Shown here piece by piece: positions 27,682 to 37,322 of a DNA stretch of 64,000 nucleotides; the stretch's first letter is position 1; the number at the start of each line of letters is the position of its first letter. The notes under the pieces are model-generated. The model was not told the DNA's origin. It did no database searches and worked only from the letters and a program-made list of their open reading frames with translations. A program made the translations under genes and the position numbers. This DNA is from Burkholderia sp. 9120 (GTDB lineage: Bacteria; Pseudomonadota; Gammaproteobacteria; Burkholderiales; Burkholderiaceae). The stretch lies in NCBI RefSeq assembly GCF_000745015.1, contig NZ_JQNA01000002.1:2728001-2792000 (forward strand), in the 5' to 3' direction.

Positions 27682-28666
27682 CTTCCTTCATCGTGTCGGC
27701 TGCGCTGATCATTTTCTGGACCCGCAACGCGTACTGACCATTGAAAATACCGTAGCCGCATTCCATCACCGGCACGCCATCCACTTTCGCGGTGATGTGT
27801 TCGGCAATGTTGATCGGCAGAACATCGCCTTTGCGCATGTTCAGAATCTTTTCGAACGTGATCGGCACCTGCGCGAGGTCGGCGGTCAGTTCCACTTCCG
27901 CGGCCTGCACCTGCTGCGACAGCACGCGCACCCAGCGGCGATCGACTTCGAGCGCTTCGCCCTGAATCGGCGACACCAGAACGTCGCGAATCGGTTCGAT
28001 CATCGAATACGGCATGCAGATGTGCAGCGTGCCGCCGGTCGTGCCGAATTCGATCGAGAACTGCGTGACGATGACGATTTCGTTCGGCGTCGCCACGTTG
28101 GCGAACTGCGTGTGCATTTCCGAGCGCACGTATTCGAACTGCAGCGGGCGCACGCTTTTCCACGACGCCGTGTAGTTGTCGAACACCAGGTTCAGCAACT
28201 TGTTGATGATGCGCTGTTCGGTCTGCGTGAAATCGCGGCCTTCGACGCGGGTATGGAAACGCCCGTCGCCGCCGAACAGGTTGTCGACCACGAAGAACAC
28301 CAGGTTCGGGTCGAACACGAACAGCGAGGTGCCGCGCAACGGCTTCACGTGGACCAGGTTCAGGTTGGTCGGGATCGGCAGGTTGCGGGTGAATTCGCTG
28401 TACTTCTGCACTTTCACCGGACCGACGGAGATTTCCGCCGAGCGCCGCATGAAGTTGAAGATACCGACGCGCAACAGACGCGCGAAGCGGTCGTTGATGA
28501 TTTCGAGGCCGGGCATCCGGCCGCGGACGATGCGTTCCTGCGTCGCGATGTTGTACGGGCGTACGCCCACACGTTCGCTGGTATCGGCTTCTGAATCTGT
28601 TTCGCCGGTTACGCCCTTGAGGAGGGCATCGACCTCCTCCTGGGACATGAACTCTTCGTGGCCCAT
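27668..28666 (-). CDS. fliM: FliM, C-ring switch protein
   Basis: FliM binds CheY-P and FliG. The 332-residue protein starts MGHEEFMSQEEVDALLKGV, so the CheY-binding EVDALL motif is present. Its middle CheC-like domain and C-terminal SpoA domain are complete. Length matches the family. It lies between fliL and fliN. Confidence 0.97.
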   Translation of the reverse strand: MGHEEFMSQEEVDALLKGVTGETDSEADTSERVGVRPYNIATQERIVRGRMPGLEIINDRFARLLRVGIFNFMRRSAEISVGPVKVQKYSEFTRNLPIPTNLNLVHVKPLRGTSLFVFDPNLVFFVVDNLFGGDGRFHTRVEGRDFTQTEQRIINKLLNLVFDNYTASWKSVRPLQFEYVRSEMHTQFANVATPNEIVIVTQFSIEFGTTGGTLHICMPYSMIEPIRDVLVSPIQGEALEVDRRWVRVLSQQVQAAEVELTADLAQVPITFEKILNMRKGDVLPINIAEHITAKVDGVPVMECGYGIFNGQYALRVQKMISAADTMKEGGYE

Positions 28667-28731
28667 TCCTTATTCCTCGTGCGTACCGTGGCGGTTGATG
28701 GTGGCAGCGCTATGCAACGTCGCGGGGGGCG

Positions 28732-29235
28732 TCACTGCACGACGAATTCGGTGAACAGCACGTCGTCGACGCGGATCGGCGCTGCGCCCTTATCGGTCGG
28801 CTGTTCGATCAGCGTCTTGAGTTCGGTGGCGAGTGCGCGCTTGCCGTCGAGCGGTGCCAGATCGTCCGGGTGTTTATTCGACAGTGCCAGCAGGATGTGG
28901 CTGCGCACTTCCGGCATATGGTCGGTGAGTTCCTGCTGCGTGCGGGCGTCGCCGAGCTTGAGCGTCAGGCCGATGCGCAGGAAGTGTTGCTGGCCGTCGT
29001 CCGATTGCAGGTTGACGGTCATTGATTCGAGCGGGAAGAACAGCGGCACGGCGGGCGGCGTCGGCGCGGCGGCTTCAGTCGATGCGGCGACGGGCGCGCG
29101 TTTCGACATGAAGAACCACACACCCGCGCCGGCGGCGCCAGCGGCGATGATCGCGATGACGGCGATCAGGATGATGCGCTTCAAGGGGCCCGGGGAAGCG
29201 GGCACGGCTTGCTGGTTTGCGGTTGTGGTTGCCAT
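28732..29235 (-). CDS. fliL: FliL, basal-body stator-associated protein
   Basis: FliL rings the stator units. The 167-residue protein has a single N-terminal membrane helix (IILIAVIAIIAAGAAGAGVWFF, about residues 22-43), an Ala/Pro linker and a stomatin-like periplasmic domain. It is the first gene of the fliLMNOPQR operon. Its leader (29264-29281) holds three tandem copies of a six-base repeat. I see no clear operator matching the other class II promoters. Confidence 0.95.
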   Translation of the reverse strand: MATTTANQQAVPASPGPLKRIILIAVIAIIAAGAAGAGVWFFMSKRAPVAASTEAAAPTPPAVPLFFPLESMTVNLQSDDGQQHFLRIGLTLKLGDARTQQELTDHMPEVRSHILLALSNKHPDDLAPLDGKRALATELKTLIEQPTDKGAAPIRVDDVLFTEFVVQ

Positions 29236-29385
29236 GAGGTTTGCTTTGCTTGCCTTTAGTGCTGGTGATGGTGATGGTGATTGTTGTTGATTTGGGCGGT
29301 GCGCGATGGGTCGAAAAGAAGGGTTATTGAGGGCTATCTCTTGTTTTTAGAGTTGGCCTTGGCGGGGGGCTTTTGGGGTTTGCGC

Positions 29386-30001
29386 CTGGGTTGTTGGCCT
29401 TTCCTTGCTTTCACGGTGGTCTATTAGCGTTCCCCCTGTGCGGGGGAGCACCTACTTTTCTTTGCCTGCCGCAAAGAAAAGTAGGCAAAAGAAAGCGGCT
29501 CACACCGCTAACTCTTAAGCGGGTCCCCCGCACAGCCACGCTATTGGCCCATCTGGAATCCGTGCCCCCGCACATTCAACGTCCGTGACAAAGCAGTCAT
29601 TCTTCCGGCAGCGCTACGCGCGCCCCCGGGCACTTTCCAAACCCCGGGCGGTATTCACCGCTGGTTTTTGGGTCACCTCGCCGAGGCGAAGCCGATGGCC
29701 CCCATGGAGAAGCCGATGGCCCCCACGGAGAAACCAAAACTACCGGCCGAACCGATCCGGTGAGCGCGAAGCGTGAGGCGGGATGAATGAATGCTGTGTC
29801 ACGGACGCGGAGTGCGCGGGGGCACGGATTCCAGATGAGCCACTACTGTGACTGCGCGGGGGACCCGCTTAAGAATTAGCGGTGTGAGCCGCTTTCTTTT
29901 GCCTACTTTTCTTTGCGGCAGGCAAAGAAAAGTAGGTGCCCCCCCGCACAGGGGGAACGCCAATAGACCACCGTGAAATCAAGGAAAGGCCAACAACCCA
30001 G
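29386..30001. repeat. 616-bp element with 217-bp inverted arms
   Basis: The arm at 29386-29602 is repeated in inverted orientation at 29785-30001, equal in length and with no gaps needed; I count about 20 mismatches. Each arm contains a perfect 15-base hairpin (CCTACTTTTCTTTGC and its complement around a five-base loop, 29451-29485 on the left). The 182-base core holds two adjacent 21-base repeats. It fills the gap between fliL and fliK, ending 28 bases after the fliK stop. No convincing protein is encoded. The arms read like a high-copy intergenic repeat of this genus, but copy number cannot be judged here. Confidence 0.9.
29688..29729. repeat. tandem 21-base repeat in the core of the inverted-repeat element
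   Basis: Two adjacent units, 29688-29708 and 29709-29729, both beginning GAAGCCGATGGCCCCCA and differing at one base. The unit length is a multiple of three, but no likely reading frame uses it. Confidence 0.9.
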
Positions 30002-30029
30002 CAGGCCAGCAGGCCCAAAAAGCAGCCGC

Positions 30030-31616
30030 CTAGGCAAAAGTATCAACAAGCCCAACAGTCCGTTTAACGGGAACAGAAACGACGCTAGAAGCAGAATCAT
30101 CCCCACTACCGGAGGCAAAAGACGCCGAAGAGCGCCCACCCCCCCCACCGCCGGACGGCCCAGACTGTTGCCCGCTCTGCCGAGCAAACCCATCACTCAC
30201 GCTAGCGCTGCCAAGCCCAATCCCATTCTGCTCCATCGCCTCCCGCAACTTCGGCAACGCGGCCTCAACCGCCTCCCGCACCGACTGATGCTGCGAAACA
30301 AACAACGCATGCGCATGGTTATCGGCAACCTGCAAAACCACCTGTAACGGACCCAGATCCTTCGGATTCAACGTCAACTCAGCACTCTGCGTGTGCGCAT
30401 TCGACAGAAACACCACCTTCTGACTCAACGCGTCTTCCCAATCCGTCGTGCCCACCTGCGGCGCCAACGCATTCGCCACCTGCGCCGCCCCCGCATTCGC
30501 CGTGCTCTGCACCGCCGTCGTCACGCTCGCCGCACCCGCCGCCTGCGTCGCAGCCAGCGCCGCCGTCGCCGCGTCAGCCGCATTCTTGAACGAGGCCACA
30601 TCGTCAGTCTGAGCGCCGGCGCCCGCTGCAGTCGCGCCCAACGTGTCCGCCGCCGCCTTGGCCGCCGCGGAAGGGTCCGCGGTCGTCGCCGCCGTCAGGG
30701 CGGTTTTCGACGCGCTCGCCCCCTTGCTGTCGCCAAACAATCCCGCCGCCGACGTCTTGCCGTCCGACGTGCCGTTCAGGCCGCCATTCGCGCCGGCCGT
30801 GCCCATCGTCGCGGCACCCGCCGCCGCGCCGCTGGCCAGCGCCTGTTGCGGCACCACGCCCTGGCCGCTCGCCAGTGCGGCCAATGCCGCCTGCAAGGCG
30901 TCGTCGGTCGCCTTCGAATCCGTTGCGCTCGTTTTCTTGCCGGGCGTACCACTCGTCGTGCCGTCAGTGACCGTGCCCGCCAGGGTGTCCGGCAGAGCGG
31001 CCGCGGCCGTCGTCGGATCCGGAAGCGTCGGCGTGGTCGCGGCGTTCGCGTTGGCCTGCGCTTGAGCCTGGGCTTGAGCCGCTGCGGCGGCGGCCGCCGT
31101 GCCGGCATTAGCCTGGTTCGCCGCGTTGCCGGACTTGGCCGGCGTGCCTGTCGTATTGCCAGTCGACGCCTGCTGCGCATTGCCCGACGACGAAGCCGAC
31201 GAGGTCGTCCCCGTCGAGTTGCTGCCGCTGCTGTTCGCGTCGCTCGCGCTCTTCGTGGACGGATCGGCCGGCGGCGGAGCGTCATGCACGCTCGACGTCG
31301 ACTCGGACGAAGCCGACGAAGACGCGGGCGGAGAAGCCGGCGTCGGTGCAACCTGTTGCTGTCTTGCGGCCAGCGCGGCCTGTTGTTGCGCAGCCTGCTG
31401 CTGAGCGGCCTGTTGCTGCTGGGCGGCTTGCTGGGCAGCCTGTTGCGCCGCGGCCTGCTGTTTGGCGCTCTGCGCAGCCGCGCTGCTCTGCTGGTCGATG
31501 CTCTGTTGCAGCGTTTGCGAGAACGGCTGGACGTTCGCCGCAGCGGCGATCGCCGCGTTCGTGGACGAGCTGCTGGCGGTGCCGAGCAGTGAGCCGATCT
31601 GTGAAAGTGGCGACAT
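30030..31616 (-). CDS. fliK: FliK, hook-length control protein
   Basis: FliK measures hook length and triggers the FlhB switch. The 528-residue protein has a Gln/Ala-rich repeat (about residues 45-90) and a long Ala/Thr/Ser-rich ruler region. The conserved C-terminal domain carries LTLNPKDLGPLQVVLQVADN and the REAVEAALPKLREAMEQNGI segment. The ATG at 31616 is preferred over a TTG five codons upstream. It closes the fliFGHIJK operon. A second FliK-like protein is at 38898. Confidence 0.95.
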   Translation of the reverse strand: MSPLSQIGSLLGTASSSSTNAAIAAAANVQPFSQTLQQSIDQQSSAAAQSAKQQAAAQQAAQQAAQQQQAAQQQAAQQQAALAARQQQVAPTPASPPASSSASSESTSSVHDAPPPADPSTKSASDANSSGSNSTGTTSSASSSGNAQQASTGNTTGTPAKSGNAANQANAGTAAAAAAAQAQAQAQANANAATTPTLPDPTTAAAALPDTLAGTVTDGTTSGTPGKKTSATDSKATDDALQAALAALASGQGVVPQQALASGAAAGAATMGTAGANGGLNGTSDGKTSAAGLFGDSKGASASKTALTAATTADPSAAAKAAADTLGATAAGAGAQTDDVASFKNAADAATAALAATQAAGAASVTTAVQSTANAGAAQVANALAPQVGTTDWEDALSQKVVFLSNAHTQSAELTLNPKDLGPLQVVLQVADNHAHALFVSQHQSVREAVEAALPKLREAMEQNGIGLGSASVSDGFARQSGQQSGPSGGGGGGRSSASFASGSGDDSASSVVSVPVKRTVGLVDTFA

Positions 31617-31683
31617 AGGGAATCCTGTCAATCCGTCAAACGGGGTGTTCAGTCAGTCGAGGTGGTTGTCGTACCGGGGCGCG

Positions 31684-32133
31684 TCATGCGCCTTCGGCAC
31701 GCATCCTCAGAATTCGGGCGGCATGTTCGTCGGCGTCGCGCTGGTCGCGCCGCGCCATGGTCTTCGCTTCAGCCGCTTCGCCGCGTGCCTGCAGCACTTC
31801 GTACGAGCCGAGCTTCTGCTTCTGGCGTTGCCAGTCGGGCTTGGCGGCCTCGACCCGCGCATTGGCCGTCACCAGCAGGTTGCGCTGCTGGTCGATGGCG
31901 GCGTCGAGCGTGTCGATGAAAGCCTGGAAATTACGCATGTTGCCGGCCGGCATGCCAGTTTGGGCCGTCGCCGTGAAGCGCGCGTGATATTCGTCGCGGT
32001 ACTGCACGAGGGCGTCGAGCTGTGCCTCTACGTCGTTGCGCTCGCGTTGCGCGCGGCCCAGACGTTGCGCTGCGGCGTCGACATCGTCCTGAGCCAGGCC
32101 GATAAGGGTCTTGATCGGAAAGTGTTTCGCCAT
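31684..32133 (-). CDS. fliJ: FliJ, export ATPase stalk protein
   Basis: FliJ is the gamma-like stalk in the FliI ATPase ring. The 149-residue protein is a charged antiparallel coiled coil with KTLIGLAQDDVDAAAQRLGR and RRDQRDADEHAARIL, as in family members. It lies two bases after fliI. Confidence 0.94.
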   Translation of the reverse strand: MAKHFPIKTLIGLAQDDVDAAAQRLGRAQRERNDVEAQLDALVQYRDEYHARFTATAQTGMPAGNMRNFQAFIDTLDAAIDQQRNLLVTANARVEAAKPDWQRQKQKLGSYEVLQARGEAAEAKTMARRDQRDADEHAARILRMRAEGA

Positions 32134-32135
32134 CG

Positions 32136-33785
32136 TCAGCCTCCTTGGGCAAACAGCGCGTCCAGCATCTCGAGACTCGGTTCAAAGTTCGCGCACTCGC
32201 GATAACCTTGCTGCAAAAATGCTTCCATCCGCGGATACAGCGCAATCGCCCGGTCGAGCAGCGCGTCGCGCCCACTCGAGTAGGCGCCGACGTTAATCAG
32301 ATCGCGGTTGCGCTGATAGCGCGACAGCATCTGCTTGAACATACGCGTCTTTTCCAGATGGTTATCGTCGATCAGCGCGGTCATTGCCCGGCTAATCGAC
32401 GCTTCAATGTCAATCGCCGGATAGTGTCCAGCCTCGGCCAGCGAGCGCGACAGCACGATGTGGCCGTCCAGAATCGCCCGCGCGGAGTCGGCGATCGGAT
32501 CCTGCTGGTCGTCGCCTTCGGTCAGCACGGTATAGAACGCGGTGATCGACCCGCCGCCCGCCGGACCGTTGCCGGTTCGTTCGACGAGCGCCGGCAGCTT
32601 GGCGAACACCGAAGGCGGATAGCCCTTGGTGGCGGGCGGTTCGCCCACGGCCAGCGCGATCTCGCGCTGCGCCATCGCGTAGCGGGTCAGCGAGTCCATC
32701 AGCAGCAAAACGTGTTTGCCCTGATCGCGGAAATACTCGGCGAGCGACGTCGAATACGAGGCAGCCTGCATCCGCAGCAACGGCGAGACGTCGGCCGGGG
32801 CGGCGATCACCACCGAGCGCGCCAGACCTTCCTCGCCGAGAATCTGTTCGATGAATTCCTTCACTTCGCGGCCGCGTTCGCCGATCAGGCCGATCACGAT
32901 CACTTCGGCGCTGGTGTAGCGCGCCATCGTGCCGAGCAGCACCGATTTACCGACGCCCGAGCCGGCGAACAAACCCATGCGTTGGCCACGGCCTACGGTC
33001 AGCAGCGCGTTGATCGCGCGCACGCCGACGTCGAGCACCTTGTGAATCGGCTCGCGGTGCAGCGGGTTGATCACGGGCGCGGACAGCGGCGCGTCGGCGT
33101 GCGCGCCGAGCGGGCCGAGCCCGTCGAGCGGACGGCCGGACGCGTCCAGCACGCGGCCGAGCAATTCCCAGCCGACCGGCAGGCGTTTCGCGCCCGCCAT
33201 CGGATCGGCGATCGGCGCGCTTTCGAGCGGATAGACGCGCGCGCCGGGGAGCAGGCCGATCACTTCGGTGGTCGGCATCAGAAACAGTTTGTCGCCGGCA
33301 AAGCCGACCACTTCGGCTTCGGCCATCGGCCGCGAACTGCCGAGCGGCAGTTCGATCATCACTTCGGCGCCCACCGACAGGCGCAAGCCCACGGCTTCCA
33401 GCACCAGCCCCGCGGCGCGCGTCAACTTTCCGCAGGCGCGCATCGGCTTGGCAATCGCGCTGCGCGCGCGCAGCGCGTCGAGCCGGCCGCGCCAGGCTTG
33501 CATGTGCGGATTGCTGTCGAGCGCGGGATCGTATGGGGCGTGGACTTGAGCGGCAGCGGCCGTGCCGGCAAGTTTCGCGGCCGCCGATTCGCGGCTGGCC
33601 GCCGCGCCGGTCGCCGGATGCGCCAGGCTTGGATCGCGCTGCGCCGAAGCGGCCTGGGCCGCATCCGCCGCGCCCTTTGCCGGCTCATCCGTCAGCGCCT
33701 CGGCGCCGAACGACGCGAGCGCGAGTTCGCGCTCGAGCGGCGTCAGGTCGCTGGCGCGGATATCTTCGAGCGTCGGCTTCACCAC
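32136..33785 (-). CDS. fliI: FliI, export ATPase
   Basis: FliI is the F1-beta-like ATPase that unloads substrates for export. The 549-residue protein has Walker [14 protein letters not shown] with Lys280 and Walker [12 protein letters not shown]. Its C-terminal family sequence is complete. The lysine lies about 90 residues later than in enteric FliI because of an N-terminal extension beginning [19 protein letters not shown]. That extension is partly ordered, then Ala-rich. It overlaps fliH by seven bases. Confidence 0.97.
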   Translation of the reverse strand: MVKPTLEDIRASDLTPLERELALASFGAEALTDEPAKGAADAAQAASAQRDPSLAHPATGAAASRESAAAKLAGTAAAAQVHAPYDPALDSNPHMQAWRGRLDALRARSAIAKPMRACGKLTRAAGLVLEAVGLRLSVGAEVMIELPLGSSRPMAEAEVVGFAGDKLFLMPTTEVIGLLPGARVYPLESAPIADPMAGAKRLPVGWELLGRVLDASGRPLDGLGPLGAHADAPLSAPVINPLHREPIHKVLDVGVRAINALLTVGRGQRMGLFAGSGVGKSVLLGTMARYTSAEVIVIGLIGERGREVKEFIEQILGEEGLARSVVIAAPADVSPLLRMQAASYSTSLAEYFRDQGKHVLLLMDSLTRYAMAQREIALAVGEPPATKGYPPSVFAKLPALVERTGNGPAGGGSITAFYTVLTEGDDQQDPIADSARAILDGHIVLSRSLAEAGHYPAIDIEASISRAMTALIDDNHLEKTRMFKQMLSRYQRNRDLINVGAYSSGRDALLDRAIALYPRMEAFLQQGYRECANFEPSLEMLDALFAQGG

Positions 33786-34462
33786 GTACTCACCTTGCCG
33801 AGCGCAGCGGCGACGCGCTCCCAGCGCGTGTCGATACCGGCATCCACTTCGCCGGTCGCGGCTTGCGCGCGGCAGCCGCCGCGTTCCACCGCCGGATCGG
33901 TCCGCACGGTCCAGCCGCGCGTTTGCAGTTCTTCCATCAGATAGGCTTCGACGACGGGCAGATCGGCGGGACTCACGATCAAGGCCGGCGCGCCGATCAG
34001 CGTGGGTTCCGCGGCCAGCACTTCACGCGCGGCGGCGATCAGTGCGGTCGGATCGTGCTGCACGTGCTGGCGCACCACCTGTTGCGCAATGTCTAGCGCC
34101 AGCGCGACCAGCGTTTCGGAAATCGCGCCCTGAGCACCTTCTAGCGCCACCTTGAAGGTCTCGGCCAGCGCCGCGAGCCGCGCCGCTTCTTCGCGTGCTT
34201 CGCTCTGGCCTTGCTCGAAACCTTGAGCATGACCCTGGTCGTAACCCGCCTGATAACCGAGCGCCTGACCGGCCACATGGCCCGAAGCGATGCCCTGTGC
34301 ATGCGCGGAATCGCGCAGGCGTTCGAGTTCGGCTTCGAACGCGCCGTCGTCGACCTCGGGTTCGGGCGGCGCCAGCGGCACCGGATCGAACGAAGCCATC
34401 TCCCAGCGCTGGTAGGCCGAGAGCCGTTCCTTCGCCGAGGAGTTCTGATCAGACATATGCAT
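33779..34462 (-). CDS. fliH: FliH, negative regulator of FliI
   Basis: FliH dimers hold FliI and link it to FliN. The 227-residue protein has an N-terminal Pro/Glu stretch and a GxxxG-rich repeat ([20 protein letters not shown]), the family hallmark. The C-terminal domain ([20 protein letters not shown]) matches the FliH/YscL family. It overlaps both neighbours. Confidence 0.95.
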   Translation of the reverse strand: MHMSDQNSSAKERLSAYQRWEMASFDPVPLAPPEPEVDDGAFEAELERLRDSAHAQGIASGHVAGQALGYQAGYDQGHAQGFEQGQSEAREEAARLAALAETFKVALEGAQGAISETLVALALDIAQQVVRQHVQHDPTALIAAAREVLAAEPTLIGAPALIVSPADLPVVEAYLMEELQTRGWTVRTDPAVERGGCRAQAATGEVDAGIDTRWERVAAALGKVSTW

Positions 34463-35444
34463 CTTCCGCCTTGCCGCCTAGAACGATCTGGCCGCTTTCC
34501 GCCAGGTTGCGCACGATCTGCAGGATGCGGCGTTGCTGCGTCTCGACTTCGGAGACGCGGACCGGGCCGCGCGCATCGAGGTCTTCGGCGAGCAGTTCGG
34601 CAGCACGCTGCGACATGTTCGACAGGAACTTCTGGCGCAGCGCGGGCGGCGCGCCCTTCAGCGAGATGATCAACGCTTCGGACTCGACTTCCTTCAGCAG
34701 CAACTGAATCGCGCGGTCTTCCAGATCGAGCAGGTTCTCGAACACAAACATCTGATCAATGATCTTCTGCGCAAGTTCCGCGTCGTACTGGCGCACGTTC
34801 TCGATGACGCCTTCTTCATGGTTGCTCGACATGAAGTTGAGAATTTCGGCCGCCGTGCGGATCCCGCCCATCGGGCTGCGCTTGAGGTTGTCGCTGCCGG
34901 ACAGCAGGCCGGTCAGCACGTCGTCGAGTTCGCGCAGCGCGGCCGGCTGGATGCCGTCGAGCGTCGCGATCCGCAACAGCACGTCGTTGCGCAGCCGTTC
35001 CGTGAAGCAGGCGACGATTTCCGACGCCTGATCGCGGTCCAGGTGAACGAGGATCGTCGCGATGATCTGCGGGTGCTCGTTCTTGATCAGTTCCGCGACG
35101 GCCGCCGAGTCCATCCACTTCAGGCCTTCGATACCGCTGGTATCGCTGCCTTGCAGAATCCGGTCGATGATCGCGCCGGCCTTGTCGTCGCCGAGCGCCT
35201 TGGTCAGCACCGAACGGATGTACTCGTTCGAATCCAGCGACATGCCGGTGTGCTGTTCCGCCTCGCGCACGAACTCCTGCAGGACTTCGTCGACCTGCTC
35301 ACGGGTCACGCTCTTCAGTGCCGCCATCGCTACGCCGATCTTCTGGACTTCACGCGGCCCGAGGAACTTGAATACCTGCGCGGCTTCTTCCTCGCCGATC
35401 GACATCAGCAGGAGCGCGCTCTTCATTACGCCTTCAGCGCTCAT
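34449..35444 (-). CDS. fliG: FliG, rotor switch protein
   Basis: FliG transmits torque from MotA. The 331-residue protein carries SALLLMSIGEEEAAQVFKFL, the central EHPQIIATILVHLD armadillo motif and a C-terminal torque helix with the charged residues of KGAPPALRQKFLSNMSQRAA. Length is the usual 331. It overlaps fliF by eleven bases. Confidence 0.98.
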   Translation of the reverse strand: MSAEGVMKSALLLMSIGEEEAAQVFKFLGPREVQKIGVAMAALKSVTREQVDEVLQEFVREAEQHTGMSLDSNEYIRSVLTKALGDDKAGAIIDRILQGSDTSGIEGLKWMDSAAVAELIKNEHPQIIATILVHLDRDQASEIVACFTERLRNDVLLRIATLDGIQPAALRELDDVLTGLLSGSDNLKRSPMGGIRTAAEILNFMSSNHEEGVIENVRQYDAELAQKIIDQMFVFENLLDLEDRAIQLLLKEVESEALIISLKGAPPALRQKFLSNMSQRAAELLAEDLDARGPVRVSEVETQQRRILQIVRNLAESGQIVLGGKAEDAYV

Positions 35445-37233
35445 CAGTCACCCAATTTTTCACGACGGTTGCAACGATCTTCGGATCCTGACGCGCGATG
35501 CTGCGGGCGAATTCCAGGTTCCGCTCATATTTGTGCTTGGCGTTTTCGAGCGCCATCATCTCGGCGTCGCCTTCCAGTTCGGCGACGGTGCTCACCCCCG
35601 CGCGCTCGGCGGCCGGGATGCCGTCCAGCAGGATCGGCTCGTCCGGCGAGTTCAGCGCGGCGACAGCGACCGGTTCCGGCGGCGGGAACGCGCGGCGCAC
35701 GGCCGGCTTCACCATCACGAAGTACAGGAACAGGGCGACTGCGCCGATGCCGAGGTAGGTCGCGATCTGCTTGGCGAGCGCAATCATGTCCGGCGTGCGC
35801 CACCACGGCAGGTCGGCATTCGGATCGACTTCGGTGCTGAACGAACTGTTGACCACGTTGACCGAGTCGCCGCGCGACGCGTCGAAGCCCATGGCGTCCT
35901 TCACCAGTTGATTGACCTGCGCGAGCTTGTCGGCGGTGACCGGCTGCATCGTCACGTGGCCCTTGGCATCGACCACGCGCAGATAGTTGACCACCACCGC
36001 CACCGACAGACGCTTGATGCCGCCCATCGGCTGTTCGAGGTGACGCACCGTCTTGTCGAGTTCGTAGTTGGTGGTCGAGTCCTTGCGGTCGCTGACCGGC
36101 GTGGTGGTCACGCCGCTTGCGCCGTTCGGCGCGTTGATCGGCGCCGAGGCCGGCTGCGGCGGCTGGTTCGACAGCGCGCCCGGCACGCCCGACGCACCGC
36201 CTTGCGACATTTCGGTCGCGCTGCTCGATTGCTGGCTGCGAATCGCCGCCTGCTGCGGGTTGCCGTTCGGGCCGTAGTTTTCCGAGGTTTGTTCGGTACG
36301 GGAGAAGTCGATATCCGCGCTGACCTGCGAATGCGCGTTGCCGGCGCCGAACAGCGGCGACAGGATCGAGTCGATGCGCTGCTGGGTGTTGCGTTCGATC
36401 TGCTGGCGGTACTTGAGCTGCGAAGCGTCCAGACCGCTGCCGCCGGACGGCTGCGTCAGCAGGTTGCCGTCCTGGTCGAGGATGGTGACGCCCTTGACCG
36501 GCATATCCGGCACCGCCGACGACACCATGTGGGTGATCGCCAGCACCTGGCCTTCGTCGAGCGCGCGGCCCGGATACAGATTGACGAGCACGGAAGCCGA
36601 CGGCGCTTCCTTGTCGCGCACGAACACGGAAGGCTTCGGAATCGCCAGATGCACGCGGGCCGACTTTACCGACGAGATCGATTCGATCGTGCGTTCGAGT
36701 TCGCCTTCCAGCGCGCGTTGATAGTTGATCTGCTCGGCGAACTGGCTGATGCCGAACTTCTGGTTGTCCATCAGTTCGAAGCCGACCGAGCCGCTCTTGG
36801 GCAGGCCCTGCGACGCGAGCCGCAGACGCATTTCATGCACTTGCTCGGACGGCACGAGAATCGCGCCACCGGCGTCGGAGAACTTGTAGGGAATGTTCGC
36901 GGCCTGCAGCGCGGTGATGATCGCCCCGCCGTCGCGGTCGGACAGGTTGCTGTAGAGCACCTTGTAGTCCGGCGCCCGCGACCACAGGAACAGGCCCGCG
37001 ATCACGGCGATCAGCAGCGCGACCGCGAAAATCAGCGGTGCGCGCGGGTTGCCGCGCATTTGCGCGAGGCCCGACAGGCGCTGACCAAAATTGCCGCCGA
37101 GGTTGCCCCCCAGGCCGCCGAGGTCCGCGGCGCCGCCTGACTGGCCGGCGCCGGGGGCGCCGGCGCCGGGCTGCGCACCGGCGAGGCCCATGCGGGCGTC
37201 GGGGTTGATCAAAGAGTTGGCTGACGAATCCAT
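35434..37233 (-). CDS. fliF: FliF, MS-ring protein
   Basis: FliF builds the MS ring on which the rest assembles. The 599-residue protein has two membrane helices (about residues 45-65 and 475-495). Between them the ring-building motifs YKVLYSNLSDRDGGAII and RALEGELERTIESISSVKSA are seen. The C-terminus that binds FliG is intact. The first 35 residues are Gly/Ala/Pro-rich. It opens the fliFGHIJK operon, divergent from fliE. Confidence 0.98.
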   Translation of the reverse strand: MDSSANSLINPDARMGLAGAQPGAGAPGAGQSGGAADLGGLGGNLGGNFGQRLSGLAQMRGNPRAPLIFAVALLIAVIAGLFLWSRAPDYKVLYSNLSDRDGGAIITALQAANIPYKFSDAGGAILVPSEQVHEMRLRLASQGLPKSGSVGFELMDNQKFGISQFAEQINYQRALEGELERTIESISSVKSARVHLAIPKPSVFVRDKEAPSASVLVNLYPGRALDEGQVLAITHMVSSAVPDMPVKGVTILDQDGNLLTQPSGGSGLDASQLKYRQQIERNTQQRIDSILSPLFGAGNAHSQVSADIDFSRTEQTSENYGPNGNPQQAAIRSQQSSSATEMSQGGASGVPGALSNQPPQPASAPINAPNGASGVTTTPVSDRKDSTTNYELDKTVRHLEQPMGGIKRLSVAVVVNYLRVVDAKGHVTMQPVTADKLAQVNQLVKDAMGFDASRGDSVNVVNSSFSTEVDPNADLPWWRTPDMIALAKQIATYLGIGAVALFLYFVMVKPAVRRAFPPPEPVAVAALNSPDEPILLDGIPAAERAGVSTVAELEGDAEMMALENAKHKYERNLEFARSIARQDPKIVATVVKNWVTDER

Positions 37234-37322
37234 GCGTCGGGTATCTCCGGGATGCCTTTGCGTTCTGCCGCTTCACCGCACCGAGGTCGGCGGGCGTACG
37301 GACAGAGACTTTCACCATTGAA

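Noticed and set aside
26693..28594. 633-residue plus-strand frame opposite fliO-fliM
   Set aside because: Shadow of the fliM-fliN-fliO genes with typical antisense composition.
29296..29328. AATAACCC half-site upstream of fliL resembling the class II boxes
   Set aside because: The partner half-site and -10 are absent at the expected 21 and 32-base distances.
29373..29776. Two short plus-strand frames within the inverted-repeat element
   Set aside because: Composition follows the repeat structure, there is no ribosome site, and they cross arm and core boundaries.
35062..37140. 692-residue plus-strand frame opposite fliG-fliF
   Set aside because: Shadow of fliF and fliG; no domain or ribosome site.
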